Below are positions 1-10,909 of a stretch of DNA of 64,000 nt, piece by piece (position 1 is the stretch's first letter; each line of letters opens with the position of its first letter). The notes beneath the pieces are model-generated. The model was not told the origin of the DNA and ran no database searches. It saw only the letters and a list, made by a program, of their open reading frames with translations. Origin of the DNA: Diadema setosum (taxonomy: Eukaryota; Echinodermata; Echinoidea; Diadematoida; Diadematidae); the NCBI RefSeq assembly GCF_964275005.1, contig NC_092701.1, positions 10,039,453 through 10,103,452 of the forward strand, read 5' to 3'. Made by a program: the position numbers and the translations under genes.

Positions 1-25
1 ATGGGCGTCTATACTCGAGCAGGAT
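1..25 (-). repeat. Inverted fragment of the tRNA-promoter repeat
   Basis: The first ~25 bases are the reverse complement, with two differences, of a stretch inside the tandem repeat that follows (about 472-497, around ATCCTGCTCGAGTA). The array is therefore preceded by a piece of the same repeat in the opposite orientation, with a junction at about 26-31. The rest of the inverted copy lies left of the window. Confidence 0.7.
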
Positions 26-30
26 TTGAT

Positions 31-616
31 TTGTCAATCAGTTGCAATGAAAACATCTCGACGGAAGGATTTCATGAATTTGAATAACAAAGCAGTACCC
101 GCTGCATTTAGAAGGATTAGAACCAACGCTTGCTGTCGGGCGAAAGCTCGGTGGTCTAGTGGAGATGACGCCTGTCCGGTGATCAGGAGGTCGTAGGATC
201 GAATCCTGCTCGAGTATGTACGCCAATGATTTTTTATCATGGCTACTACTAAAACACTGATCAACTCAGTGCTTATTTACGTCGATGTAGGGCAATTTGT
301 CAATCAGTTGCAATGAAAACATCTCGACGGAAGGATTTCATGAATTTGAATAACAAAGCAGTACCCGCTGCATGCTATAAGGATTATAACCAACGCTTGC
401 TGTCGGGCGAAAGCTCGGTGGTCTAGTGGAGATGACGCCTGTCCGCTGATCAGGAGGTCGTAGGTTCGAATCCTGCTCGAGTATGTACGCCCATGATTTT
501 TTATCATGGCTACTACTAAAACACTGATCAACTCAGTGCTTATTTACGTCGATGTAGGGCAATTTGTCAATCAGTTGCAATGAAAACATCTCGACGGAAG
601 GATTTCATGAATTTGG
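31..616 (+). repeat. Tandem array (~266-bp unit) carrying a tRNA-like Pol III promoter
   Basis: Two full units and a truncated third begin at 31, 297 and 564, giving a period of 266-267 bp. Each full unit holds a tRNA-like segment with an A box TGGTCTAGTGG (152-162, 419-429) and a B box (196-206 GGATCGAATCC; 463-473 GGTTCGAATCC). The second copy fits the Pol III B-box consensus best. A tRNA-like head followed by unrelated sequence suggests a tRNA-derived SINE that has become tandem. The anticodon arm is poor (about 4 bp), so this is not a working tRNA gene. The third unit stops near 616. Confidence 0.72.
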
Positions 617-1411
617 ATCAATTCAATTTCCTTGTCAAACTTCTGAAATACAGTAATCATACTTTGCCATCATTTTAAGCGCAATGACTACAAACATGTG
701 TAATACGTAGATTATTGTATACACATACATTGTAATGCATACAAAATGCATATAATGCATACAAAATGCATATTACGTCCATATGCATTGCACACATAGG
801 CATACATACACATACAAACACATCCATTACTCATACATGTACCTATAATTTGTATAACACTATCTAAATAAACATACACAAATGATATTTTTCAATCTTA
901 CCAAAAATGTAATGACTTAAACAACTTCTAAAATATATCAACATTTAAATCAGATATATCAACAACAATACACTCTTAAATTACCTGTGGCGTAACTAAT
1001 TTGATCGTGACGTCCTGCATCACAGCTGACAGCAGGTCTGGATACATAATACGTTTTTGTTACTAAGATGATGTTTGATTATATTTTTGTTTTGAAGTAA
1101 ATGACTGAATTGTGGGCAGGTAATATTTCCGAAGATGGTATATCATTATACATAATATATCATAACATATTGCGCTATATAACATTGTACTTATTACATT
1201 ATGGCACATCATGCCATGTAGACAACTATTGAAATGTGTATTCTGTTCGTTGGTCCCAATGACCGGCTGATGACAGGCCGGAAGCTCTTTTAAAGAGAGA
1301 GCAACGTCTGTCTCAAGTCTGATTTCTTTCACTACAATATTATGCTACCCACAATGAGGCACCTCACACGTTTTGGGCAAGAACAATCTCTCACAATAAA
1401 TAAAGAAATAT
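617..1411. other. AT-rich intergenic stretch, no gene seen
   Basis: Low-complexity AT-rich DNA with short imperfect repeats of ATACAAAATGCAT around 737-770. The open frames are short and look like chance. No splice-site-bounded exon or known repeat was recognised. Confidence 0.5.
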
Positions 1412-1413
1412 GT

Positions 1414-1444
<31 letters not shown>

Positions 1445-1516
1445 GCATGTATATAATGAATACAAATGTATATAATATAAATACACACACACACACACAT
1501 ACACACACACACACTG
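1412..1516. repeat. (TA)n and (CA)n microsatellites
   Basis: A TA dinucleotide run (about 1412-1444) is followed by a CA run (about 1481-1515), separated by AT-rich sequence. Confidence 0.9.
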
Positions 1517-1684
1517 ATGGGGACTGATGTTAGTAAGAAAGAAAGAAGCAAATACGTACAATAATTATTATGCTTCAGATGTATGTAATTATGTCTATTT
1601 ACCCTAATGAACATATCAAGTGAAAAATGTTCTCAGTGCCAAGCACGAGGTATTCAAATAATTTAATCGCATTGTTATGGTATC

Positions 1685-2075
1685 GTAATCGTACGGTTGC
1701 AAATAATAGCTGTTGCAAGTTTCATCACATTTATGAAGTAATAGAGCAGACCAAGGAAATAACAAAAAAGTCTTGGAATAAAAAAAGAAAAGAAAATATG
1801 AATAACATGATAACATGATGACCTTATCTATATTTCAATAATGCATACATTTTATTCCTAAGCACATTAGGTGAGAGAACTTTTAAGCAAATGTTTGCAA
1901 GCTAATTCCCATGGAAGGTACTCACTAAAATGTTAATCTTACGGTTGGCAAATACAGCTGCTGCATATTTCCTTATACATTTTCGGAGTAACAGATCAAA
2001 GCAAGCAAATGAAAAAAAAAAGCCCTTGGAATACCAAAGAAAGAGAAATCATGAATAATATGAAAACAAGATATC
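1685..2075. repeat. Diverged direct duplication (~130-bp blocks)
   Basis: The block at about 1690-1818 and the block at about 1940-2072 align along their length. Shared landmarks in the same order are TACGGTTG-CAAATA, AGCTG-TGCA, AGTAA-AGA, CAAAG/CAAGG and a TTGGAATA-AAA-GAA segment ending in ATGAATAA-ATGA-AA. Divergence is high, so the duplication is old. No coding potential is shared. Confidence 0.6.
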
Positions 2076-2382
2076 CTAGTATCTGTTACTGCACCAACAT
2101 CGTCGAGAGTGGAGCCAAATCGAATGAATTACCATCACGATTTGTTAAAAGCGGGACATGCTGCTTCGAGTTAAATTATATTGGATAGGTCATGACGGCT
2201 TTGCAGTCAGACGAACATCAATTTCGATATTGAGTCACGCACCTGCAACACGAAGATGACCTCTCTCCTTTGAAAATATCTCAAGGAGTGATATGAAATT
2301 AACTCGCTAAAATAGAGCAAAGGTTGGAGACTTGAGATAGAGAGACTTCTCCTTGTTAATCATTGGTGGTAATCATTCTACT

Positions 2383-2383
<1 letters not shown>

Positions 2384-2427
<44 letters not shown>
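2384..2427. repeat. (CA)n microsatellite
   Basis: Uninterrupted CA dinucleotide run of about 44 bases. Confidence 0.95.
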
Positions 2428-2429
<2 letters not shown>

Positions 2430-3895
2430 CAAACATACCAACCTTGTGCAGAATACTATCAGAGCTGGTGACTCAGTGATGGTTGTGGACTTGATATAAG
2501 TGCATGCATCTGTTTGTGGATTGTATTTCTTTCTTGGCAGCATGAATATTATAAAAATTGCCTCTACAAAGCAAGAGAGAAAATTAGAAGGACCGAAGTA
2601 CCATTTTTTTTTTCTTGAAGGACTGCCATCATGAAGTGAATGTTAAGATGAGGAAAAAATTCACTCAAATTGTCACTTCTTTTTATATGAACTTGTGTTT
2701 TTGAAAAGTGTGAGATAAAAGATTACACGAAAGACATAACAGAGAAAATATCTGTCCACAAGAAAGGAATAATAATGTAACATGTGACTGGATAAGATGT
2801 TTCCAAAATGTTGAAGGAAAAATCGAATAACGCTCATCATAATGTTTTGCATGACGTTTAAGACTTTAGATAATAAATGCACTGTTGGTAATCTAATTTC
2901 ATGCTCATCAAAGGTACTTTAAATGATGAATAAATGAAGTTTCGAGCTGTTAAGCACATAGAAATACGGCACTATCTTTGCTTAATACCATTCTTCTCTA
3001 TGGGGAGAAGTTTTCTCTGTGGATTATGTAGGGGAATCCATCCAAATACCAAGTTCCTTTGGATAAAGTAAAAAGCATGAATATGATGACGTGAATCATC
3101 AGTCAGGTGAGATATTCTGATGCATTGGACTGTGCCATTAACGCTGTGAGATCAACGCTGGATTTCCACTTATAGCTCACTGAAACTTTAAAGGTTCTTG
3201 CTCTTTTCTCTTTTAATATGCGTTGTTCTTATTACACCGGTAGCACAATGTGAGAGATATTCGAGAAAATTACAATGAAAAAAAAACAAGTAAAAGAGAA
3301 CAACAAAAGAAAACAAACCAAGAAGTGGAAGAGGATTGCAGGTAGGCATTCGATACTTGAATTCTATGACGTCTGGAAAAGACGATGTGATACAGCATAC
3401 ATTATCATGGTGTCACCTCATTGGTAAATTATTGAGTTCACTTTGTCAACCCCATCTACAATCTCCTTTAAAAAATGGGTCAAGATAAACTGATCATCTC
3501 CCCGTCCATGAAAACAAGATCATTAGCTAACACATATGACGGTTGAATTAGTGTTTGTCAATATTATCAGATTATTGTCTTTGGTTACTCCAGATAGATG
3601 AAATATGGCATGTAATTAGACATCCATCTGGTCACATAAGTGATGGAGGTCACCATACATTTGCATTGTTTAGGCGTTTGACCAGACATCCTGAATGTGA
3701 GGTTTATAATAGAAATAAAGTAAACAAGAGAAAATGATAACTTGGTGAAATAAACCGGATTGGGATAAGGTTCAAAGAATATTTAAGGCGAAAAGAGGGT
3801 GGGAGAGAGAGGGGGAGGGAGAGTGAGAGAGGGCTAGGTTGATGATAGACATTGATAGAGGGTGTGGCTTTCGTGGGCCGATAGGCACAAGTTTG
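2428..3895. other. Region upstream of the lectin gene, no gene seen
   Basis: No exon was recognised. A GA-rich patch lies at about 3795-3832, shortly upstream of the lectin TATA box, and may be promoter-proximal. Confidence 0.45.
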
Positions 3896-3926
3896 TATAA
3901 AAGAGATTGAAAACTACCCCAGTGTT
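3896..3926 (+). promoter_or_regulatory. Predicted TATA promoter of the echinoidin-like lectin gene
   Basis: TATAAAAG at 3896-3903 is followed about 25-30 bases later by a likely transcription start in the segment CAGTGTTCATTCG. A good splice donor (GTGAGT at 3987) closes a short leader exon. The strong TATA box suggests regulated, tissue-specific expression; that is inference. Confidence 0.6.
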
Positions 3927-3986
3927 CATTCGTCTACCGCTGGTTCTTCTGAAGATCGTCTCCAATCGCTTCTTCATACAACCTTC
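3921..3986 (+). other. Non-coding leader exon 1 of the lectin gene
   Basis: A short exon runs from the predicted start site to the donor TTC|GTGAGT. It has no ATG. The next plausible acceptor is GATGTCACAG ending at 4792, just upstream of the signal-peptide ATG. The leader intron is about 0.8 kb. Confidence 0.5.
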
Positions 3987-4792
3987 GTGAGTATCAATTA
4001 CGTCACCACTATGATTGGAACAAAAATTAGTTCACATTAATTGGCAACGGTAAGGCATGAGTGAAATTCCCAATTAGGTGTTCAAATGATAAAAGAAGTC
4101 TTTATGCCTTCACACGATCTTCTGAAACAGACATTATTGGGAATTACAAGATGAAAGTGTAGTCATGCGTGGATTCGATTTCTTATCTTTCCAGTATCGT
4201 GACGATGACTTTGTCGATCCTGAAGATTTCAGTTCCCATTCAACTGAAAAGATTGACTGGCAAAGTTGACGTTGTCAGCAAGCATTTGAAGCGATGTTTT
4301 ATACCGTTTCTGACTGCTATGAGAAGAACTATTCGTCACCAGTATCCACCCTTCCTTTAAATTATTAACCATAGAATCACGATAAAAGACGATATTCCAA
4401 TCAGTATTACACGTGTTGCTTTACATGTTTTTTATTCTTATTTCCTGCATTATCATTGTGCAATTCACACCGTAATCGTCTGTGACTGGACGATGAGAGA
4501 AATTAAGGTCATTATACTGAAAACAAACACCTAGATTGTAGGCAGTATTGTAAGACATGCAGATCCGAGAAGAAAAGGTCTCCCATCATTCACTATTTGT
4601 TTTTACCATGTCCTCTAGGTATTTTTTTAGTTGACAGATTAATTGATTGTTCGGGTTTTTTCTCTCTCTCTCTTTGAAAAAATATACGCCAAACATTTTT
4701 AGGGTGTACTGAGGCGATATCCTATAATGTCTTTAGTTATGATTTGATATGACATGTTTCAAATTTCCCTCTTTTGTATCATTGATGTCACA

Positions 4793-5085
4793 GAAGAAAG
4801 CTAATCAGCTTCTCGAATCCTGAAACCATGAAGCTGACCATTGCTTTTCTCGTGGTCCTGGCGTCCTACATGGCCGTCGGTGGCCAGGCGTATGGGTGCT
4901 GTCCGGAGTACTGGACTGGGTTCCATGGCTCCTGCTATCGACTCTTCTTAGCGAAGAAAAACTGGCAGGAAGCGGAGAACCACTGCGTCCGTCTTGGTGG
5001 TCATTTGACATCGGTTACGAGCGAGGCGGAAAACAATTTCCTCTACAACTTCTGGAGAGATACGTTTAAAACCCCTTCAGGATGG
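4793..5085 (+). CDS. Lectin exon 2: leader end, signal peptide and N-terminal half of CTLD
   Basis: The acceptor GTCACAG ends at 4792. The ATG is at 4828 and the donor TGG|GTAAGC at 5086. The coding part is 258 nt (86 codons), ending in phase 0 with Trp. It encodes the signal peptide and the conserved CTLD start, including the two cysteines of the N-terminal extra disulphide and CVRLGGHLTS. Confidence 0.8.
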
Positions 5086-6727
5086 GTAAGCCATGGGTGG
5101 TGCATGGGTCAAAGAATAAACATTTTGAATGCAAACACCGATTTAAACTTTGTTATACTTTCAATCACATCACATGTGAAAATGCACAAAGCAGACGTGA
5201 TTTTCAAAAGTCCTATTCAGTTCTATTTTCTTTATCTCTGTGGTACAGTATCAACATAATATACAATACACGTAGGCCTATATATTATATATACATGAAC
5301 AATATTGTATCAAAGAATTCATTTCAACAAGTTCCTTCTGCTTTTATATTCTTATATTTGGGGGATATATAACTCGCAGAAAAAGTAAGCAGTCTTTAGT
5401 TGTTGTTGTTTTTTTTTTTATTGCAGCGCATTAGAATATGCAGCACCTGCGCTATAGAATGTTTGTTTGGTTGTTCATGTTGTTTATTTGTTTATTTGTG
5501 CACCTGTACAAATGAAATCACATCGACAAAAATCAGTAATTTTTACATTATCAATATAAGCAAGCTTACGCAAAAGAAATAGATATGATTGCATGTCCCC
5601 TGCGTGTAGATCCCATGACTGACATACATTTGCATGAATTAACATGATGGATTCAGAAATCTGTGTAGACGTTTGATAGCTCCAACTATGCCCTGTCACA
5701 TAAAACAAATAGAATGAACATCGAAGTAAAATGTCTTGAGAAGTAGCATTTTCAAGTTTTTGTAGAAATTTTTCTAAGGCCTAATGAATTTCAGAATTAT
5801 GTGTTAAGCTTGGTAGCTCCCAGCAAGCCCTATCAGATAAAACAATCAGAATCGATTACAAGTAACATGTGTGTGTGTGTGTGTGTGTGTGTGGTTTAAG
5901 AAATTGCCACACACGTGTCTGCGTACTAAGCCTGTTTCATAATAGTCCCCTCGCGAACTATGACGGGGACAAAAACTCTGGCCTCTAAGACTAGCACCTT
6001 ACGCGTACATTCGAGACTAGCGCCCCCCCCCCCCCCACGGTTGTCTCGAATGGGTGCGTTCATCGAACATACTCCGCCGAACGCACCCTTCGGAGACAAA
6101 CAGGAGGGGGGGGGGGGGGAGGTGCTTGTCTCGAACGGATGCGTTGAGCTCTTCGCTCCGCTCAATTCCACGCCGCACCCTTTCCAGATAAGCCATCAGA
6201 GCAAGTAGTAATTTTCAATCCTCCCCATCGAAGTTGTTAGATTTAGATATCCCAAGCGTTATCTTTCTCGCTGCTGATCTCCCGGGATGAACTTTAATTC
6301 AGTGGAGACCTATTGCAAAAGGTCCATTAGTTTCACATAGGGACCGTGCAAGCATAACTCGAGTAGTTCTATAGTATGGATTTCCCTGGTTTACAGTTAC
6401 ATGGTGATGCCCGATTACATTGATCCTGTGGAGCTTACGTCTGCTGATCACGACCAACTAACAGACCATGATTGCGAATACACTTTCATTCAGGGGTTCT
6501 GGATTGGTTACAACGACATCAGGACTGAGGGCGCGTGGGTCTGGAGCGACCATTGCACTCTCAGGGCTCCGTATACCAAGTGGCGCAAGAATCAGCCGAA
6601 CAACTCTAAGGGAGGCGAGGATTGCGGCAGAATGTGGTACACCGGGGCCACTTCGGACACAGCCAGAGACTGGGATGATTGCCCGTGTGGACATCTGGGA
6701 AACTACATCTGCAAGCTGACTTTTTAA
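4828..6727 (+). CDS. Echinoidin-like secreted C-type lectin (gene span)
   Basis: A small secreted protein with a single C-type lectin domain (CTLD). The start ATG at 4828 opens a hydrophobic signal peptide ending near GGQAYG. Exon 2 then carries the CTLD N-terminus (CCPEYWTGF, then GSCYRLF, CVRLGGHLTS, SEAENNF). Exon 3 carries the C-terminal half with FWIGYNDIRTEG, WVWSD, a QPN tripeptide, GEDC, DWDD and the final YICKLTF. This order of motifs is that of echinoderm echinoidin-type lectins, which are secreted sugar- or microbe-binding proteins. QPN and DWDD stand where the Ca2+/sugar-site motifs (EPN/QPD and WND) usually lie, so the site is near-canonical but altered. Oddity: exon 2 ends in phase 0 at GT-AAGC, while the best acceptor (6396) puts exon 3 out of frame. 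A polyadenylation-like ATTAAA lies at 7287. It may be one of a lectin cluster, since a second CTLD gene lies downstream. Confidence 0.75.
5086..6396 (+). other. Lectin intron 2 with GT repeat and G/C runs
   Basis: About 1.3 kb. It contains a (GT)n run at about 5871-5893. A GC-run-rich patch at about 5945-6195 has a C-run, a G-run and partly inverted segments around TGTCTCGAA. An acceptor-like polypyrimidine tract with TTGCAG sits at about 5408-5426, but the sequence after it does not look like CTLD. Confidence 0.5.
6397..6727 (+). CDS. Lectin exon 3: C-terminal half of CTLD (start uncertain)
   Basis: The open frame through PDYIDPVE, FWIGYNDIRTEG and YICKLTF ends at TAA 6725-6727. The best acceptor (GGTTTACAG, ending 6396) leaves one base before the frame, while exon 2 ends in phase 0. 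Spliced that way the protein would stop after about eight codons. An AG at 6432-6433 would restore the frame (exon from 6434) at the cost of a poor pyrimidine tract. A missed small exon whose length leaves remainder 2 would also restore it. The domain itself is intact and looks selected. Confidence 0.7.
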
Positions 6728-7504
6728 GTTGGAGCAATCTGGAGCAACCTGTGACGTCATGTATCAGTTACCGCTTGTAATTAGTGCGAGCAGAAGGAAA
6801 CTAACCAGAAATGAATATGATTTGTTATTGGAAAGCAACTATAGGTATTGATTGTGGCAGTAATAATACCGCATACCGCGTTATTTCGTATTTCTGTTTT
6901 CTAATCCTAACTCTTCACTCAAATTTCATTTCATGCCTTGTGTCTTTCACGTCAATTCTATAATTTAATTCAGTTCATTTCACTGTGGTTCAATTGCTGC
7001 AACTAAGACCCTATTTCCCTCCTCTGTGTCATCTTCCACCCTGAAACATTTGTCCATTGCACTTTAACCATTCTCGTAACATCCATCAAAATTCTATAAT
7101 CCCTTCACTGATGAACGGCTAAACAGAATACTTAGCAGACTGAACTGGATTAAATACATATCAATGTAGGTTTCCATGGCCGGTGGATGTCTGGTTTTGT
7201 GGTTTTAACTGTTAACTCTTGAGTTTGTTATGCTATGAGCTTCAAAATCAACCATAGCGATCAAGTACTGTAAAATACTCGAAAATATTAAATTTGAGAA
7301 GCATCATTCATTTGAGCTCTTACGTGTGTGTTTACGTACTTTCATAATAGTCATACCCTCAACTGTCACAGTATGTATATTTCAAATGATTGTGTTTTCA
7401 AAATTACGTGATAATATTCTACTTGCCATTAAAAGCACTTCGTAAATGATACGTAGATACACACATACACACACACATACAGTTTTTAAGTGAAGAAATC
7501 ATAT
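6728..7504. other. 3' flank of lectin gene
   Basis: Probably 3' UTR then intergenic DNA. ATTAAA at 7287-7292 is the first plausible polyadenylation hexamer noted. No other gene was seen. Confidence 0.4.
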
Positions 7505-7509
7505 ACTAG

Positions 7510-7559
<50 letters not shown>

Positions 7560-7902
7560 GAGAGAGAGAGAGAGAGAGACCTATAGATACAAATCTGTGG
7601 ACAATATACACACAGTATGATAAAGAGGTGAGTGAGTGACATAGATTCCTCCTTCTTAGATATCAAACTACTTCACTTGAGGTAGCACGTATGTGTTTAT
7701 ATACTAGCGTCTTTCATTCTGGTCCTCCGCTCTGTCAGGGTGTGTGAATTTCAAAATGTGTGTTCAATCTTGTCTACCATTTTTGTTTTTCAAAACTTTG
7801 CGCCATGAATCGTAATTATATGCCAAAATTCAGACAACTGTATAAACATGTATATCATGAACGTCATGAATACACACAAACAAACACACATACACACATA
7901 TA

Positions 7903-7949
<47 letters not shown>

Positions 7950-8065
7950 TATTATTATCCGCGTGTTGGAATAAGAGCATGAAGACGATGAAGATTTGGT
8001 TTACAAATAAATGAAGTTGGATTCTAATGCATTATGTCAACTTGTTTGTCTTCATCGTCTATATG

Positions 8066-8145
<80 letters not shown>

Positions 8146-8189
8146 TATACGTAAAATGTAGATTAATAACCATACACATATACTTACAA

Positions 8190-8236
<47 letters not shown>

Positions 8237-8240
8237 TATG
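7505..8240. repeat. Cluster of (TA)n microsatellites with a diverged duplication
   Basis: Long TA runs lie at about 7507-7555, 7897-7946, 8065-8142 and 8195-8240, with a GA run at 7559-7580. The text around 7636-7690 (GATTCCTC then GATATCAAACTACT) recurs at about 8293-8325, and the text around 7322-7420 resembles 7690-7775. The TA arrays therefore sit in a locally duplicated block. Confidence 0.8.
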
Positions 8241-8249
8241 TTCATAATG

Positions 8250-9616
8250 TAGAGAGAGTTCTGATAAGGTAAAGAAGGAAGTGGCCGACACGGATTCCCC
8301 TCTATATAGATATCAAACTACTGCAGAAATGGCATGCGCCATATCTTTCCATTGCTTCATCAGAGGAATATTATGTGGTATACATATCCATGGTTTACCT
8401 TTGAAGGTACAAAGTAACTTTATAAGACATGTGTCAAACGACATCATGGCAAAATCATCATAGTAGACGAGACAGTAATTTGAAGAAAAATACACCAAAC
8501 ATTTTAATTACCTCTATGATATGAATATCTATGACATTGGTGAATTCAGGAGCTAGAATGTGACTAGTTTGTGGTTCATGCTATTTAGTATGGACAATGG
8601 TATGTTCACAACTTATATGAATTATAATTGGTTAACTTGTCATGGGACACTTTTTGTTTTCATCATTGTTCACGGTCGAGCACGAAAGTCATAAATTCAA
8701 GCTATGTCATGGATACATTTTATCTACTATAACTAATGAAGAAAGTTCTGTCATCCACTGTTTGAGACTAATTCATTTCAAAGACATAATCAGTCTCCAT
8801 GCACCCCATTTCACCTTGGCATTCAGCCTTGCTGAGATGGATAATTAATTCCAAGGACGATGAATACCATCATTCTTATGATTTTCGATGAATTCAAGAT
8901 CAAGCAAATATATCTATATTCGATATAAAGAAAACTCATATCGGATTTTGTGAGATGATATCTGTCGTCTAATTTTTTTCTTCCATACAAGTCACTAAAT
9001 TACGCTACTCTTACAAAGAGATCGAAATAATTGCTACATTAATAGGGCATGGTTAAAAACCCCCAATCATTATTAAACCTGGTATAGCGATAGAACAAAT
9101 CTTATGACTACGTGACCACAGTCCGATTCACCCAGAATGATGGTCAGCACACGTGCACATTGTTATATTAGCCAGCTCGAGGTTCCACTTTCAGTATGAG
9201 CAGAATGTCCTTTATACTGACATACATGACTGATGAGAGACAGGTTGGTTTTTATATTCACTACGATAATGATTATTCATGTAATCCTTATTAATGGTGT
9301 CTTGTTAATGTTAACAGCACAATGAAATGGATGCTTATCAAACTGTTGTGGACAAACAATTCTAGTCACTTGATCTACGCAGGTTCATTCCTTGTTTGAA
9401 TAAGAGTTCCATAAATTGCTTTGTTGGGCAATCTCATACACTATTTCGCTTGGCGAGTGCTTGACAAAATGTTCATGCTTACCTGTGTATGACCAACTGC
9501 ACTCTCGTAGTGTTTAGTTTTATGCATATGTATTAAGATTATCTCTTTCTCTGCAGAAGAAAATAAGAGACCAGCTTTTCTACATACACGCTATCAGTCA
9601 TACCCACAGCACGCAA

Positions 9617-9667
<51 letters not shown>

Positions 9668-10056
9668 GGTTACGGTATCGAATCATGCTCTTTTCTTCTT
9701 AAGTTTCGAGTCTGGATATTATCGACGACGATGGAAGAAGACCAAACCAGTCCTTTCATAATGGTTTTAAAATAATCATTTTGAATCCAAGTCTTGTATT
9801 TCAAAGGATTGCGCTGTTTTTTCTTCTAGTTTACTTCTAGTAAATCATAAGACGAATGATTTTGCGTGAATCGATAAAAAAAGAAATTGTTAAAAAAACT
9901 TTCAAGAGTTGCGACACTGTCCATAGATTACACTGTCTTATTTACTTCCCCCCCCCCCTTCTGTTGGAGTTGGCTTTAGAGAGGTACGTGCATTACTTTC
10001 ATTGCACAATCCGTATTACTCAAGATACTAGCAGAATGTTCGGGAATTCAACGACT
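8250..10056. other. Intergenic, no gene seen; (CA)n at 9620-9661
   Basis: No exon with good splice sites or recognisable protein was found. A CA microsatellite lies at about 9620-9661 and a C-run at about 9950. Confidence 0.45.
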
Positions 10057-10423
10057 TTAAAGGCATAATTTACCATTTGCAGATGAAACAAAAACCTAGC
10101 AATAGTGCTTTAAAATAGTTCTAAAATGTGAGTTGGGGATAGAAACAACCACTGTTAAATTTTGAATCCATATAATCGATGTTAAGTATTGTTAAATACA
10201 CAAAATGTGAACAATAGTTATAATAAGAATGCTTCCAGACTAAACCGTCTACAGTTATGGTTTATTGAGAAAAATACCGATATCCCCTTATATTCTAGGC
10301 TTTATTGCGAAAATTTTATATGGCAGGGTGTTTTGTGATACAACAGACCTATACATATGCATCAAATGTGATATCTTGAACATTTTTTAAATCACTGCTC
10401 CCAAAGGTAAACTGGACCTTTAA
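10057..10423 (+). mobile_element. MITE-like element, family A, copy 1
   Basis: About 365 bp, bounded by short inverted ends: left TTAAAGGCATAATTTACC, right GGTAAACTGGACCTTTAA. A second copy in the opposite orientation lies at 12920-13276 and matches over the whole length. No coding capacity, so it would be a non-autonomous DNA transposon. TTA/TAA at both edges hints at a 3-bp target site. Confidence 0.7.
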
Positions 10424-10656
10424 AACTACTTGTTATTCTAACAAAAATAATGAAAACATTTAAACTTAGATATTAACCGCTACATAAACTGGCTAAAAAT
10501 GCCATAGTTCTATTACTCTATTAACTGAATTGTCACTAGTCTTTCCCCCATTAAAAATGCATTTATTTATTTTATCTATTCAAGATTTCATGCGTGTTCA
10601 CAAAATAGGAATGCATACAAATGTATGCAAGTACATCTCATATAGCCAAGACCGAA

Positions 10657-10909
10657 TATGAAGAGTTTGTTTGCAAAAGCCGATAAGTCCATTTTTGAAG
10701 ATTTTCAATTAAGGTCTCTGTCATAAAGTACAAAATAATAACTTTTAAATGATATATTTGTCACTATATATAAAGGTACACTTTTGAAGTTATGGTCAAA
10801 AGAAGCAAAAATTTTCTTATTATTCTCTTTATTTTTCTTGACCTTTAATCGCAATTATCTCCATTTGGCAAATATGGACTTATCGGTTTTTGCAAACAAA
10901 CTCTTCATA
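10657..10909 (+). mobile_element. MITE, family B, copy 1
   Basis: About 253 bp with near-perfect terminal inverted repeats of about 36 bp (left begins TATGAAGAGTTTGTTTGC, right ends GCAAACAAACTCTTCATA). A second copy lies at 43164-43416. The interior contains a conserved block around TTATTATTCTCTTTATTTTT. Edges in TA suggest TA targeting, as in Tc1/mariner relatives; that is inference. Confidence 0.85.

Noticed and set aside
129-209. A true tRNA gene in the left-edge repeat
   Set aside because: A and B boxes are good, but the anticodon arm has only about 4 bp and the acceptor stem is poor; tRNA-derived SINE is the better call.
34-531. Open frames of 62-76 codons across the left-edge repeat
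   Set aside because: They repeat with the tandem unit and lie over a tRNA-like promoter; no protein-like composition.
5408-5582. Intermediate lectin exon after the TTGCAG at about 5426
   Set aside because: The acceptor looks good, but the encoded Cys-rich sequence does not resemble a CTLD and no fitting donor leaves the needed phase.
8024-8252. Open frames through the TA-rich region
   Set aside because: Tyr/Ile repeats come from (TA)n microsatellites.
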